Origin: CAZHJK01 sp964533275
Lineage (GTDB): Bacteria; Bacillota; Clostridia; Eubacteriales; Garciellaceae
NCBI GenBank assembly: GCA_964533275.1
Contig: CAZHJK010000001.1
Span: forward strand, 62,001-126,000
DNA length: 64,000 bases
Direction: 5' to 3'
Shown here: piece after piece, positions 17,756 through 26,811 of the stretch
Layout: each line of letters begins with the position of its first letter
Numbering within the stretch: position 1 is the stretch's first letter
Program-made: the position numbers and the translations under genes
The notes under the pieces: generated by a model
Seen by the model: the letters and a program-made list of their open reading frames with translations, nothing else
Database searches by the model: none
Told to the model about the DNA's origin: nothing

Positions 17756-19054
17756 ATGGAACAGAAAAAAAATCCATTGGCTTTATTGCCACTAGTTGTA
17801 TTTTTAGCTTTGTTTTTAGGAGTTGGTATTTATTATAGTTTAATAGATTCAGAAATAGAAATGGCATTTTATGAATTACCTGCACCTATTGCAGCTCTAG
17901 TAGGAATTATTGTTGCATTCTTAATCGGAAAAGGGAAATTAGATGATAAGATGGAAACTTTTATAAAGGGAGTCGGAGATAGAGATATTATAACAATGTG
18001 TATGATATATTTACTAGCAGGAGGTTTTTCTTCTGTTGCTAAAGCCATGGGGGCTGTAGATTCTACAGTAAACTTTGGTCTTTCTATCATTCCTGCTAGT
18101 TTGATATTACCTGGAATTTTTGTAATTGCTGCATTTATTGCCACTGCAATGGGTACATCAGTAGGGACTATAGCTGCAGTTGCACCTATAGCTGTTGATA
18201 TTGCAGCTAAAACGGAATTACCAATAGCTATTGCTGTTGCAGCAGTTGTTGGAGGTGCTATGTTTGGGGATAACCTATCAATGATTTCTGATACAACAAT
18301 AGCAGCTACAAGAACTCAAGGTGTAGAAATGAAAGATAAGTTTATAATGAACTTTAAAATAGCTTTACCTGCAGCTATTATTTCTATTGTTATTATGTTT
18401 TTTTCTGGAACTAGTGGTGTAGTTCCAGCTGGTTTGGAATATGATCTAATTAAAATTATGCCTTATTTATCAGTTTTAATTCTTGCCCTATTAGGATTGA
18501 ATGTATTTATAGTATTATTATTAGGTACTTTTTTAGCAGGTATTATTGGTTTATTTGGAGATGCATTTACTAAATTAGAATTTGCTCAAAAAATTTATGA
18601 AGGCTTTGGTTCTATGCAGGAGATATTTATTCTTTCCCTTCTTATAGGGGGTTTAGCTGCTTTAATTTCTAAGCAAGGTGGTATTAATTATCTATTGAGT
18701 TTAGTAAATAAACTTATTAAGGGGAAAAAGGGAGCAGAGGTTGGTATAGGTGCGTTGGTTTCTTTAGCTGATGTATGTACGGCCAATAATACAGTTGCAA
18801 TTGTAATAACAGGTCCAATGGCTAAAGATATTGCTGAGAAGCATAACATAGATCCAAGAAGATCTGCAAGTATATTAGATATATTTTCTTGTGTATGGCA
18901 GGGTATAATACCATATGGTGCACAATTATTAATTGCGGGAAGTATTGCTGGAATTTCTCCTGTTAGGATTATTCCTTCACTATATTATCCATTTATATTA
19001 GGAATAATAACTCTTATATCTATAGGAGCTGATTTTCCTAGAAATAAATTTTAA
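17756..19054 (+). CDS. NhaC-family carrier, possible methionine transporter
   Basis: The 432-residue protein has about eleven spans and the family motif FGDNLSMISDTTIAATRTQG near 178-197, plus DVCTANNTVAIVITGP near 340. It is only distantly like the NhaC-family protein at the left edge. Some NhaC-superfamily members (MetT) are predicted methionine carriers from comparative genomics; its place 87 bases behind methionine gamma-lyase makes methionine import the best guess, but Na+/H+ exchange is equally compatible with the sequence. The start follows AAAGGAGAGTATATT. A perfect hairpin terminator ends the unit. Confidence 0.8.
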   Translation: MEQKKNPLALLPLVVFLALFLGVGIYYSLIDSEIEMAFYELPAPIAALVGIIVAFLIGKGKLDDKMETFIKGVGDRDIITMCMIYLLAGGFSSVAKAMGAVDSTVNFGLSIIPASLILPGIFVIAAFIATAMGTSVGTIAAVAPIAVDIAAKTELPIAIAVAAVVGGAMFGDNLSMISDTTIAATRTQGVEMKDKFIMNFKIALPAAIISIVIMFFSGTSGVVPAGLEYDLIKIMPYLSVLILALLGLNVFIVLLLGTFLAGIIGLFGDAFTKLEFAQKIYEGFGSMQEIFILSLLIGGLAALISKQGGINYLLSLVNKLIKGKKGAEVGIGALVSLADVCTANNTVAIVITGPMAKDIAEKHNIDPRRSASILDIFSCVWQGIIPYGAQLLIAGSIAGISPVRIIPSLYYPFILGIITLISIGADFPRNKF

Positions 19055-19080
19055 AAAAACAGGCATATGCCTGTTTTTTT
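19053..19080. terminator. Bidirectional terminator after the NhaC-family gene
   Basis: A perfect palindrome: seven A, then ACAGGC-type stem CAGGCA/TGCCTG, then seven T. It can act on both strands; the converging small gene ends at 19126. Confidence 0.85.
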
Positions 19081-19125
19081 AAAAAATAAGCAAAGACAAA
19101 CTAACAGCATACATTTTCTCATTTA

Positions 19126-19296
19126 TTAATTAAACATATTTGCTTTAGAAAGCATATTTTTTGCTCTATTTAAGGGCTTTCTAGAATTCTTAGCATGTCT
19201 TAGCATAGAATAACCTGCAATGGCTCCAATTCCAATTGTTCCAATAATCATAGCATTTTTAACATTGCTATTGTTCATATCCATCATATTATGCAT
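19126..19296 (-). CDS. Small single-span membrane protein, unknown
   Basis: The start is chosen at 19296, where the minus strand reads AAGGAGAGTACAA then ATG; the frame could open at 19326. The 56-residue product begins MHNMMDMNN, has one hydrophobic helix (AMIIGTIGIGAIAGYSML) and a basic C-terminal tail (HAKNSRKPLNRAKNML). The layout resembles DUF3918-type short proteins of Firmicutes, but I cannot assign it firmly. It is a single gene. Confidence 0.55.
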   Translation of the reverse strand: MHNMMDMNNSNVKNAMIIGTIGIGAIAGYSMLRHAKNSRKPLNRAKNMLSKANMFN

Positions 19297-19455
19297 ATTT
19301 GTACTCTCCTTTTTAAGTGGTTTCATCTTTATTTTATGTATTTATTTTTTAAATAAAGCAGAAAAAAATTGACAATTTTAAAAAGTTAATGTAACTATAT
19401 TCTTAGGATATAATGATTATAAAAAAAGATTTTTTCTATAGGAGGATATATTTCA

Positions 19456-20097
19456 ATGTTAAGTAAAAGAAAAATAAATGAGACATTAAAAATCCTTGAA
19501 GAAACATATCCAGAAGCTACGACTGCACTTAATTATAAAACGCCATTTGAATTATTAGTAGCTACCATTTTATCTGCTCAATGCACAGATAAAAGAGTTA
19601 ATATTATTACAGAGAAGCTCTATGTAGATTATAACAAACCAGAGGATTTTGTAGCATTAGATACTGAAGAGCTAGGTGTGATGATAAGAAGTTGTGGTTT
19701 TTATCGCAATAAAAGTGAAAACATTATTGCGGCCAGCAGAATATTATTAGACAAATATAATGGGCAAGTTCCTAATACCAGAGATGAATTAATAAAACTA
19801 CCTGGAGTAGGAAGAAAAACTGCAAATGTAGTATTAAGTAATGCATATGGACAGGATGCAATAGCTGTGGATACTCATGTTTATAGAGTTTCTAATCGAA
19901 TTGGTTTAGCAAAATCAAAAAAAGTTGATGAAACAGAGAAACAGTTAATGCAAAATATTCCTAAGAATAAATGGTCAAAGGCACACCATTGGCTTATATA
20001 TCATGGGAGAAATATATGTAAATCAAGACGACCATTATGTGAGAATTGTCCAGTACAAAATCTATGTAAATATTATCAAAATCTTAATAAAATATAG
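19456..20097 (+). CDS. nth: Endonuclease III
   Basis: The 213-residue protein has the HhH-GPD fold: helix-hairpin-helix LPGVGRKTANVVL near 116-128 containing the catalytic lysine (K122), VDTHVYRVSNR with catalytic Asp near 140, and a C-terminal 4Fe-4S cluster motif with four cysteines (C-X6-C-X2-C-X5-C, from CKSRRPLCENCPVQNLC). It removes oxidised pyrimidines and nicks the abasic site in base excision repair. Ribosome site ATAGGAGGATAT. It stands alone on its transcript as far as can be seen. Confidence 0.95.
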   Translation: MLSKRKINETLKILEETYPEATTALNYKTPFELLVATILSAQCTDKRVNIITEKLYVDYNKPEDFVALDTEELGVMIRSCGFYRNKSENIIAASRILLDKYNGQVPNTRDELIKLPGVGRKTANVVLSNAYGQDAIAVDTHVYRVSNRIGLAKSKKVDETEKQLMQNIPKNKWSKAHHWLIYHGRNICKSRRPLCENCPVQNLCKYYQNLNKI

Positions 20098-20201
20098 TAA
20101 CAAGTTTTCCATATGCAAAGAATAGTATATAAAATAAGAGATAAAATAGGAAATAATTATTAATATTTATTTATTTCTATTTATAGGGAGGCTTTTAGCA
20201 T

Positions 20202-21650
20202 ATGGAGGCACTGGTTTCAAAAATAAAAGGTAAGAAAACTTTAATCATTGTGCTTATTATTTTTGCTATTTTTGTCTTTGTTTTTACTTGCTTAAGTATA
20301 ATTGTATCTAAGGAAATAATATTTCCAAATGTAAAAATACAAGGAATAGATGTAGGAAATTTATCTAAGAGTCATGCAAGAGAAAAAATATCACAGCATT
20401 TTAAAGACACTTTGGATAATAGAAAATTATTACTATCAAAGAATGATAGAATATGGGAATACACTTATAGTGATTTTGAGGCTAGATTTGATGTAGATAA
20501 TTCCATTCAAAGTGCCTATTCATTAGGTAAGGAAGGAAATATATTTAGTAGAATAAAATCCTATCTTACTCTGAAGAATAAGGGAGAAAATATTCCTTTA
20601 AAGATAGCCTTAAATCCTTATAAAGTAAAGAAAACTATAGATTTTTTAGCAGAAGATATAAAAGAAGAAGCAGTAGATGCAAAAATTAGTTATGAAGATG
20701 GGGTATTTATTATAACTCCAGAAATAAGTGGAACTTCTTTACAAGAAAAAGAAGCAGAGATTATTATAACAGAAGGACTGGAAAATTTAACTGATAAGAC
20801 GATAAACTTACCAATAGATAGAATTAATCCAAAGATAACTGAGGCTATGTTAAAAAATATAAAAGAAAAGATATCGGGTTTCACAACAAAGTTTAATAAA
20901 GGAAATAAAGAAAGAACAGAAAATTTACAAATTGCATCAGATATGATTGATGGGAAGGTACTATTGTCAGGAGAAGTGTTTTCCACCTATGAAATGATTG
21001 GACCAGTAACAAATGATAACGGATACAAGAATGCTCCAGTTATTGTTAACGGACAGCTAGAGAATGATGTAGGTGGTGGAGTATGTCAAGTTGCAACCAA
21101 TGTTTATAATGCTGCTGTAAGGTCAAATTTGGAGATTGTTGAAAGGAGACATCATTCATTTCCAGTAAGCTATGTTACTATAGGTCAGGATGCTACTATT
21201 GCTGGTGATTGGATAGACATGAAGTTTAAGAACACCCGTAATTATCCAATATATATTCAAATGTATTTAAGTGGGGATAATCTAATAACAAATATATATG
21301 GAGATAAAGAAGGATCAACTGAAAGAATTGAATTGGAGACAGATATACTAACAGAGATTCCTCCGACAATTTCCTATATAGAAGATAGTAGCAAGTTTTC
21401 GGACTATAAAAAAGTGGAAAAGGAATCAAAAACTGGCTATAAGGTAAATGTTTATAAGGTATCATATGATAATGGGCTAGTTATAAAAAAAGAACTTCTT
21501 CATAATGATTACTATAAACCAGTTGATGGAGTAATAATAGTAGGTAGTAAAGAAAAAGAAGTTAAATCTGAAAATATAAAAAAACCTGATCTAAACATTG
21601 AAACTGAAACAGAAGACCAAGCAGAAGAAATAGAAGAAAATACTGAATAA
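20202..21650 (+). CDS. VanW-domain membrane-anchored protein
   Basis: The 482-residue protein has an N-terminal anchor helix (about 14-42), two peptidoglycan-binding-4-like segments (about 50-215), and the VanW domain (about 230-360) with GGGVCQVATNVYNAAVRS and ERRHHSFPVSYV. A C-terminal G5-like beta domain (about 370-455) and a Glu-rich tail follow. It should face outward from the membrane and act on or bind the cell wall. VanW proteins are common in Clostridia outside resistance clusters, so a link to vancomycin is not implied. The start follows ATAGGGAGGCTTTTAGCAT. Confidence 0.9.
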   Translation: MEALVSKIKGKKTLIIVLIIFAIFVFVFTCLSIIVSKEIIFPNVKIQGIDVGNLSKSHAREKISQHFKDTLDNRKLLLSKNDRIWEYTYSDFEARFDVDNSIQSAYSLGKEGNIFSRIKSYLTLKNKGENIPLKIALNPYKVKKTIDFLAEDIKEEAVDAKISYEDGVFIITPEISGTSLQEKEAEIIITEGLENLTDKTINLPIDRINPKITEAMLKNIKEKISGFTTKFNKGNKERTENLQIASDMIDGKVLLSGEVFSTYEMIGPVTNDNGYKNAPVIVNGQLENDVGGGVCQVATNVYNAAVRSNLEIVERRHHSFPVSYVTIGQDATIAGDWIDMKFKNTRNYPIYIQMYLSGDNLITNIYGDKEGSTERIELETDILTEIPPTISYIEDSSKFSDYKKVEKESKTGYKVNVYKVSYDNGLVIKKELLHNDYYKPVDGVIIVGSKEKEVKSENIKKPDLNIETETEDQAEEIEENTE

Positions 21651-21739
21651 TATATTTTTTTCTATCTTTTCTTTTATAATAATTATATAATATTATTAAT
21701 TTAGGAGTATTAAATAATGATTATTAAGGGGGAAAAGTT

Positions 21740-21931
21740 TTGAAAAATATTGGAGCAGGACTCTTGATAATAGGTATTATTATTTTGATTGGATATGGAT
21801 TTTATGAATTTATGTCTGATTTGTTAATACCAATGGTTGTTAAAATAAGTATTATAGCACTTGTTATGGGAATTATTATAATTTTAAGTGCTTTAATAAT
21901 AGAAAAATTTAAGGATAGAAGGGGGAAATAA
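21740..21931 (+). CDS. Two-span small membrane protein, unknown
   Basis: A TTG start follows AAGGGGGAAAAGTT. The 63-residue product has two hydrophobic helices (about 3-22 and 32-53) and a basic end KFKDRRGK. Its stop is three bases from the start region of the YbjQ-like gene, so both are probably co-transcribed. No family is recognised. Confidence 0.65.
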   Translation: MKNIGAGLLIIGIIILIGYGFYEFMSDLLIPMVVKISIIALVMGIIIILSALIIEKFKDRRGK

Positions 21932-21933
21932 AG

Positions 21934-22248
21934 ATGATTATGGTAAATACAGAAACAGTACCAAATAAAGAGATTGTAGAAGTATATGGAATTGTACGAG
22001 GGAATATTATACATTCAAAAAACATAGGTAAAGATATTGTAGCAGGGTTTAGAACCATAGTAGGAGGAGAAATTAAAGAATATACTGTGATGATGACAGA
22101 AGCTAGAGATATTGCACAGCAAAGAATGATTGAAGAAGCTGAAAAACTAGGTGCAAATGCAATTGTAAACATTAGATTTATGACAGCATCTGTGATGCAA
22201 TCAGCAGCTGAGTTAATGGTTTATGGAACTGCTGTAAAGGTTAAATAA
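21934..22248 (+). CDS. YbjQ / UPF0145 family protein
   Basis: This 104-residue protein is a full-length UPF0145 (YbjQ, DUF74) member: YGIVRGNIIHSKN near 18-30, FRTIVGGEIKEYT near 39-51, EEAEKLGANAIVNIRF near 76-91 and a final VYGTAVKV. The fold forms pentamers and has been called heavy-metal-binding, but the role is unknown. It follows the two-span membrane protein closely with GGGGGAAATAAAG as ribosome site, so the two may act together at the membrane. A terminator follows. Confidence 0.9.
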   Translation: MIMVNTETVPNKEIVEVYGIVRGNIIHSKNIGKDIVAGFRTIVGGEIKEYTVMMTEARDIAQQRMIEEAEKLGANAIVNIRFMTASVMQSAAELMVYGTAVKVK

Positions 22249-22290
22249 TACATAGATTAATCTAGAAATTTTATATAGAATGTTAGAACT

Positions 22291-22323
22291 AAGCTCTAAA
22301 GGGAAATAGATTTAGAGCTTTTT
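22291..22323 (+). terminator. Intrinsic terminator after the YbjQ gene
   Basis: AAGCTCTAAA (22291-22300) and TTTAGAGCTT (22311-22320) pair, followed by TTT. Confidence 0.75.
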
Positions 22324-22473
22324 AGTTGTAGTTATTAATATTAATTTTTAGATATACTTGTATATAGAGATTAAAACAGATAATAATAGTATTAAATTCT
22401 TAGTACAGCTTTATATAGAGATAATAAATATTATGGGAAAATGACAAAATAAATAAGCATAAGGAGTTCAAAA

Positions 22474-24114
22474 ATGAAAGATGATTTAAATAAAGAATTA
22501 GAAGAAAAGCTATACAGTAGAAATATTACAAAATTTGGTTTAGATATGAATCCAGTTGTATCTATTGTATCTGGATTATTTATATTACTATTTTCTGCCT
22601 ATGCTCTTTTTAATTTAGAACAGGCAAGTGAAATTTTTGATACTGTTAAAAATGTTATTATATCCCGATTTGATTGGGTTTTTGTATTATCCAGTAACTT
22701 TTTTATTATTGTATGTTTTTTATTTGCCTTTTCTAAGTTGGGAAATGTAAGAATAGGTGGTTATCATAGCAAGCCTGATTTTTCAAATTTTGCTTGGTAC
22801 TCCATGCTAATATCTGCTGGTATGGGTATTGGATTGATGTTCTGGGCTGTAGGCGAACCATTGTATCATTCAAATATTACCCCTCCTATATTTGAGAATT
22901 CAAATGAAGCATATTCAGCCATGGCAACTACTTTTTTTCATTGGGGACTACATCCCTGGGGGATCTATGGACTAATATCTTTGGCATTGGCTTATTTCGC
23001 ATATAATAAGAAATTACCACTTTCTCTAAGATCGGTTTTTTATCCTATATTTAAGGACAAGGTATTTGGTCTGTTGGGAGATGTTATTGATATTTTAGCG
23101 GTATTATCTTGTTTATTCGGACTAGCTACTTCACTAGGACTAGGAGTACAGCAGATAAATAGTGGTTTGAATTATTTGTTAGGTATACCCTTTAGTGTTA
23201 CTACTCAAGTAATATTAATAGCATTGATTACCCTTATAGCTACTTGGTCTGTTATATCAGGTCTTGATAAGGGTGTTAAGGTATTATCCGAGTTAAATAT
23301 GCGCATTGCATTTGTTTTTATGCTAGCTATCTTAATTATCGGACCTACTGGCTATATAATTAGATTATTCTCCAACTCATTAGGGATTTATGTTAATGAT
23401 TTTATTAAAACTTCTTTTTTTATATCCGTAAAAAATAGTGCATGGCAAGGGGAATGGTCGATTTTTTATTTAGCATGGTGGATATCTTGGTCTCCATTTG
23501 TAGGTATGTTTATTGCCAGAATATCTAAGGGCAGAACTATTAGAGAGTTTGTTTTGGCGGTGTTGATTGTCCCATCTCTATTATCCTTTTTATGGGTTTC
23601 GGTATTTGGTGGAACAGCGATTTATCTTGATAATTTTTTCAATGGAAGCTTATTTCAAGTTGTTCAAGATCAACTACCAGTTGCTTTATTTGAAATGATC
23701 AGTATGTTAGATATACCATTTTTACAGGGTGTTATAAGAATTCTATTATCAATAACTGGTACTATATTAGTTATATCATTTTTTGTTACATCTAGTGATT
23801 CTGGCTCTTTAGTAGTAGATAATATTACTTCAGGTGGGAAATTAGATTCTCCCGTTCCACAAAGAGTTTTTTGGGCTTTTATGGAAGGTTTTGTAGCGGC
23901 GATTCTTCTACTAATAGGGGGAGAAAAAGCTCTTTCAGCATTACAAACAGCAGTTATCACCACAGGATTACCCTTTGCTTTAATACTTATAGTAATGAGT
24001 TTCTTGTTATTAAAAAACCTACAAAAAGCCTATAAAAAACAAAAAACTATTAGAGATGTACAAAGACATAAGACTATTTATGAAAAGTATATAAAGGGCG
24101 GTAAAATAAGGTAG
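22474..24114 (+). CDS. BCCT-family betaine/carnitine/choline transporter
   Basis: The 546-residue protein has twelve predicted spans and BCCT signatures: GLMFWAVGEPLYHSN near 120-134, FHWGLHPWGIYG near 154-165, and the aromatic-box segment WWISWSPFVGMFIARISKGRT near 336-356, followed by TSSDSGS near 447. It should import a quaternary ammonium compound such as glycine betaine by sodium or proton symport, for osmoprotection or as a methylamine source. The C-terminal tail is short, unlike the long osmosensing tail of BetP. It sits alone. Confidence 0.92.
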   Translation: MKDDLNKELEEKLYSRNITKFGLDMNPVVSIVSGLFILLFSAYALFNLEQASEIFDTVKNVIISRFDWVFVLSSNFFIIVCFLFAFSKLGNVRIGGYHSKPDFSNFAWYSMLISAGMGIGLMFWAVGEPLYHSNITPPIFENSNEAYSAMATTFFHWGLHPWGIYGLISLALAYFAYNKKLPLSLRSVFYPIFKDKVFGLLGDVIDILAVLSCLFGLATSLGLGVQQINSGLNYLLGIPFSVTTQVILIALITLIATWSVISGLDKGVKVLSELNMRIAFVFMLAILIIGPTGYIIRLFSNSLGIYVNDFIKTSFFISVKNSAWQGEWSIFYLAWWISWSPFVGMFIARISKGRTIREFVLAVLIVPSLLSFLWVSVFGGTAIYLDNFFNGSLFQVVQDQLPVALFEMISMLDIPFLQGVIRILLSITGTILVISFFVTSSDSGSLVVDNITSGGKLDSPVPQRVFWAFMEGFVAAILLLIGGEKALSALQTAVITTGLPFALILIVMSFLLLKNLQKAYKKQKTIRDVQRHKTIYEKYIKGGKIR

Positions 24115-24190
24115 TAAATTAAGATTAAAAATGTATTTTATGCAAATACTAACTAGTATGAAAAAGAAATAATACTAGGGAGGCTTGCAT

Positions 24191-24547
24191 ATGAAACATT
24201 TAAGAAAATATATTATAATATGCATATTAATGTTAATTACAATAACTTTAATAGGATGTATGATACAGGATGAAGAAGCTTCTACAAAGGAAAAGATAAA
24301 TAAAGTCAATAAGGCTCTGAGCATGAATTTATCTTTGGAGCAGGGAGTAGCTGCAGGTCAAGTTTTTTTAAAAGATGATATAGCAACAGCAAAAATAATA
24401 GCAGAGCATGATATAGAGGAAAGTAAAATCAGAGAGATTGCTGAAAAATATGTAGAAATACTAAAAGAAAATTACCAAAATAAAAATATAAGTGTACAGG
24501 GTATGCAAAATAATAAAAATATAGTTGATTTATTTATCGAACAATAA
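24191..24547 (+). CDS. Small lipoprotein, unknown
   Basis: The ATG at 24191 is favoured because GGGAGG lies seven bases upstream. The 118-residue product has a lipoprotein signal: basic KHLRKY, a hydrophobic stretch and the lipobox LIGC near residue 23. The mature part is helical and charged, with repeats of Lys and Glu (for example EIAEKYVEILKENYQN). This is somewhat like sporulation lipoproteins of the YhcN kind, but I cannot confirm that. It is monocistronic. Confidence 0.7.
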   Translation: MKHLRKYIIICILMLITITLIGCMIQDEEASTKEKINKVNKALSMNLSLEQGVAAGQVFLKDDIATAKIIAEHDIEESKIREIAEKYVEILKENYQNKNISVQGMQNNKNIVDLFIEQ

Positions 24548-24586
24548 ATTAAAAGTCCAAGAATTTTTTCTTGGACTTTTAATTTT
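24547..24586 (+). terminator. Intrinsic terminator after the lipoprotein gene
   Basis: AATTAAAAGTCCAAG (24547-24561) pairs perfectly with CTTGGACTTTTAATT (24570-24584). The rest of the gap to 24781 holds nothing recognisable. Confidence 0.85.
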
Positions 24587-24780
24587 AAGTAAAGTCTCTT
24601 CCTGTAAGCAAGAGTAGAATTTTACTGCTTCACAAGTGTGTGGTATTTTGTATTTTTTGTTATTCTAGTTAATTGATTGCATAAATAAGAGCAAAAGCTT
24701 AAAAGAAAATTAAATTTGCCGAATAGTATAATTATGGAGGTTATTAGAAAAATAGCATTTTGAAAGAAAGGATGAGATCC

Positions 24781-25455
24781 GTGACAGAAAAGATTGACCT
24801 TTTATATGATTCTAAGGAGAAATGTATTATATGTGGAAAGGAATTTCCTATTAAAAAAGTTAGAAAAAGTCGATTGAGGGTAATAAAAAAAGATGATGAT
24901 TTCTGTACTTATTATAAAATTGTCAACCCTTATTTTTATGAATTTCTAGTTTGTAAATATTGTAAATCGGTATATACGCGTAGTTTGGGGGAATATTTGA
25001 AGGACGATGATATAAAAACCAGAAAAAAAATTATAAAGTTTTATAGTCAAATGGAAGATACAAGTTCCTTAGAAGGAAAAAGGAGCTTAGAAGATGCCTT
25101 AAGGATAGGGAAACTATCCATTTTAACAGGAAATATGATAGGAGTTCCCTATGGACTAATTGCTGGCATTTTTATGAGAATTGCTTGGTTTAATAGATTT
25201 AAGGAAGATCATAGAGAAGAAAAGAAATATTTGCAGCTTGCATATGAAAATTACAAGAAATCCTATGAAGAAGGAGAAAAGACACTCACAGAAGAAATGC
25301 TAACCTATTTATTAGGGGAATTATCCAATCAATTAGGGGATTTTGAAAAATCTAGAATTTGGTTTAGCATCTTGTTTACCTTAAAAAGGGACATAGCTAT
25401 TGTAAATAAAGGTAGAGACCGATGGCTTTCCATTAAAGAAAATAATAGAGTTTAA
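24781..25455 (+). CDS. DUF2225 zinc-ribbon protein
   Basis: The GTG at 24781 fits the AAAGGATGAG ribosome site; the frame could start at the TTG at 24760. The roughly 224-residue protein begins with a zinc-ribbon-like pair, CIICGKEFP and CKYCKSVYTR, and continues as an all-helical region with TPR-like features (YLQLAYENYKKSYEEGE, LGELSNQLGDFEKSRIWF). This is the DUF2225 layout known from Firmicutes. Function is unknown; such proteins are cytoplasmic. Confidence 0.8.
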   Translation: MTEKIDLLYDSKEKCIICGKEFPIKKVRKSRLRVIKKDDDFCTYYKIVNPYFYEFLVCKYCKSVYTRSLGEYLKDDDIKTRKKIIKFYSQMEDTSSLEGKRSLEDALRIGKLSILTGNMIGVPYGLIAGIFMRIAWFNRFKEDHREEKKYLQLAYENYKKSYEEGEKTLTEEMLTYLLGELSNQLGDFEKSRIWFSILFTLKRDIAIVNKGRDRWLSIKENNRV

Positions 25456-25474
25456 TAGTTTAAATGTTTTAAGT

Positions 25475-25505
25475 TAAGGCATATATCATAATGATATATG
25501 CCTTA
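25475..25505. terminator. Hairpin between converging genes
   Basis: TAAGGCATATATCA and TGATATATGCCTTA form a perfect 14-bp stem with a three-base loop. No T-run follows on plus, so termination is likely but unproven. Confidence 0.55.
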
Positions 25506-25510
25506 CTACA

Positions 25511-26008
25511 TTATTTAAATCGTTTCATCTGTGATTTTAATATATTTGTTAGTGGTTTAAAGAGAGTTAGCGTAATTATATAATTGGAACCTCCATGTAT
25601 AATATCCCATGGAATACCTCTTGCCCAATAGGTTAATCCATATGCCCATCCATAGAAGAAGGATTCTACTATAGCAAAATATATTCCAAATGTTAATCCT
25701 AGAATTCCAGCTATGGCAGCATAAATATATTCTGATTTAAATTTTTTACTAAAGAAGTTTGTAGTAATTATCAACACAGGCCAAATAATATAATATACTA
25801 GAATCCATGTTGAAAATCCATATATAAAGATATCGGTTGTAACGAAAACAATTGATATCAAAATACTACGCCTTATACCTAATGATAAAGTATATACAAT
25901 AAACAAAAGTGTTACAATTTCAACATTGGGAATAAAATTTAAGGCTAGCTTTCCCGCAGTGATAATAGCACTAAACAGTCCTATAAGAACAATATCTCGT
26001 ATTTTCAA
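25511..26008 (-). CDS. ECF transporter S component, predicted cobalamin (CblT-like)
   Basis: The 165-residue protein has five to six spans and the ECF substrate-binding (S) component character: an N-terminal IVLIGLFSAIITAGKLAL with the A-type helix pattern that docks to the shared T component, and a C-terminal WDIIHGGSNYIITLTL. It lies four bases behind a DUF4430 lipoprotein-like gene, and both are under a cobalamin riboswitch. The pair matches the predicted B12 uptake S-component group described from comparative genomics of ECF systems. No ecfA or ecfT genes are in the window, so it would use a shared energising module encoded elsewhere. Confidence 0.8.
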   Translation of the reverse strand: MKIRDIVLIGLFSAIITAGKLALNFIPNVEIVTLLFIVYTLSLGIRRSILISIVFVTTDIFIYGFSTWILVYYIIWPVLIITTNFFSKKFKSEYIYAAIAGILGLTFGIYFAIVESFFYGWAYGLTYWARGIPWDIIHGGSNYIITLTLFKPLTNILKSQMKRFK

Positions 26009-26012
26009 TATA

Positions 26013-26414
26013 CTACCACTTTCTTAATTCAAATCTATAATAATCTTGATCATTTAAAGGAATTTCCTGTATGCCATTCATGGCATCTTCGTCATTAACT
26101 AAGATGTGAAAGTATTCATTTTTATCTGAATTTACAGTATAATTCATCAGTCCTGTCAACATAAAACCAAGACTGGAATCTTCAAAGCTAGCTCCTAATT
26201 CTTCTTCTTTTTCCCTCATTAAATCATATAAAAACTCATGTTCCGTATTATATGAGATGGTTTCTTCTATGTCCTGTGTATCTATAACAATTTGTAAAGT
26301 TACATCCTTAGAACCTTCTATGCTCTGTGGAGCAAAGAAAGTATTGTAGCCTAAATATGACAACATTGCAATTAAAAGAATTGAAAGTATGACCAATAAT
26401 TTTTTACTTTTCAT
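26013..26414 (-). CDS. DUF4430 extracytoplasmic protein, cobalamin-binding candidate
   Basis: The minus-strand ATG at 26414 follows GAGGAGGATTATA; a frame opening at 26429 would place the start inside this site. The 133-residue product has an N-terminal membrane anchor or signal helix (KKLLVILSILLIAMLSYLGY) without a clear lipobox, then a DUF4430 domain (about 38-133), the domain related to the C-terminal part of transcobalamin and intrinsic factor. YFHILVNDEDAMNGIQEIPLND is the usual core. Sitting under a B12 riboswitch and beside an ECF S component, it is likely the outside capture protein for corrinoids. That role is inference. Confidence 0.8.
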   Translation of the reverse strand: MKSKKLLVILSILLIAMLSYLGYNTFFAPQSIEGSKDVTLQIVIDTQDIEETISYNTEHEFLYDLMREKEEELGASFEDSSLGFMLTGLMNYTVNSDKNEYFHILVNDEDAMNGIQEIPLNDQDYYRFELRKW

Positions 26415-26445
26415 TATAATCCTCCTCAAAATTTTTCATCAATCC

Positions 26446-26475
26446 AAAAACTCCTCCCACTAAAAGTGAGAGGAG
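26446..26475 (-). terminator. Riboswitch leader terminator
   Basis: On the minus strand CTCCTCTCAC pairs with GTGGGAGGAG, followed by TTTTT, between the riboswitch and the DUF4430 gene. It is the probable off-state terminator of the expression platform. Confidence 0.8.
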
Positions 26476-26510
26476 TAAAATACATTTAAAAGAGCTAAAA
26501 AGCTCCAACT

Positions 26511-26697
26511 AACACCCCCCATTCCTTGTGAAGTTACTGGTGTTTTAGTATAGGCAGGTCTTCCGGCTTAGCACTATGTACTAGGATTTGCCTTCCCAGT
26601 TTCCCAGTGGCATATTAAATCCTTAAGTGCTTTACGGCGGCAGGACCGCACAGGTTTTACACCTGTTTCCCTTTTAATGCAATCTGATACAACCTAA
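26511..26697 (-). ncRNA. Cobalamin riboswitch
   Basis: The minus strand contains the conserved B12-box core: AGGGAAACAGGTGTAAAACC, then TGCGGTCCTGCC, the GCCACTGGGAAACTGGGAAGG segment (split as GCCACTG near 26607-26613) and AAGCCGGAAGACCTGCC. The closing hairpin AACACC...GGTGTT near the 3' side is the regulatory arm whose loop pairs with the aptamer. The leader leads through a terminator to the DUF4430 and ECF S-component genes. Adenosyl- or methylcobalamin would switch expression off. Confidence 0.95.
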
Positions 26698-26811
26698 ACT
26701 AACCTATTAAGTTTTGTTTATAAGAACATAATATTATATATTATGGGAAAAAGCAACAATTTTAATTTTTATAAATAATATAGCTGGCATTTTAAATTTG
26801 GAAAAAACTTC

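Noticed and set aside
24587..24780. Small RNA or promoter module before the DUF2225 gene
   Set aside because: No clear -10/-35 pair, hairpin or conserved motif can be supported.
26492..26505. GAGCT-AAAA-AGCTC hairpin as a second riboswitch terminator
   Set aside because: The stem is five bases only; the longer hairpin at 26451-26475 with a T-run is a better terminator, though the short one could be an alternative fold.
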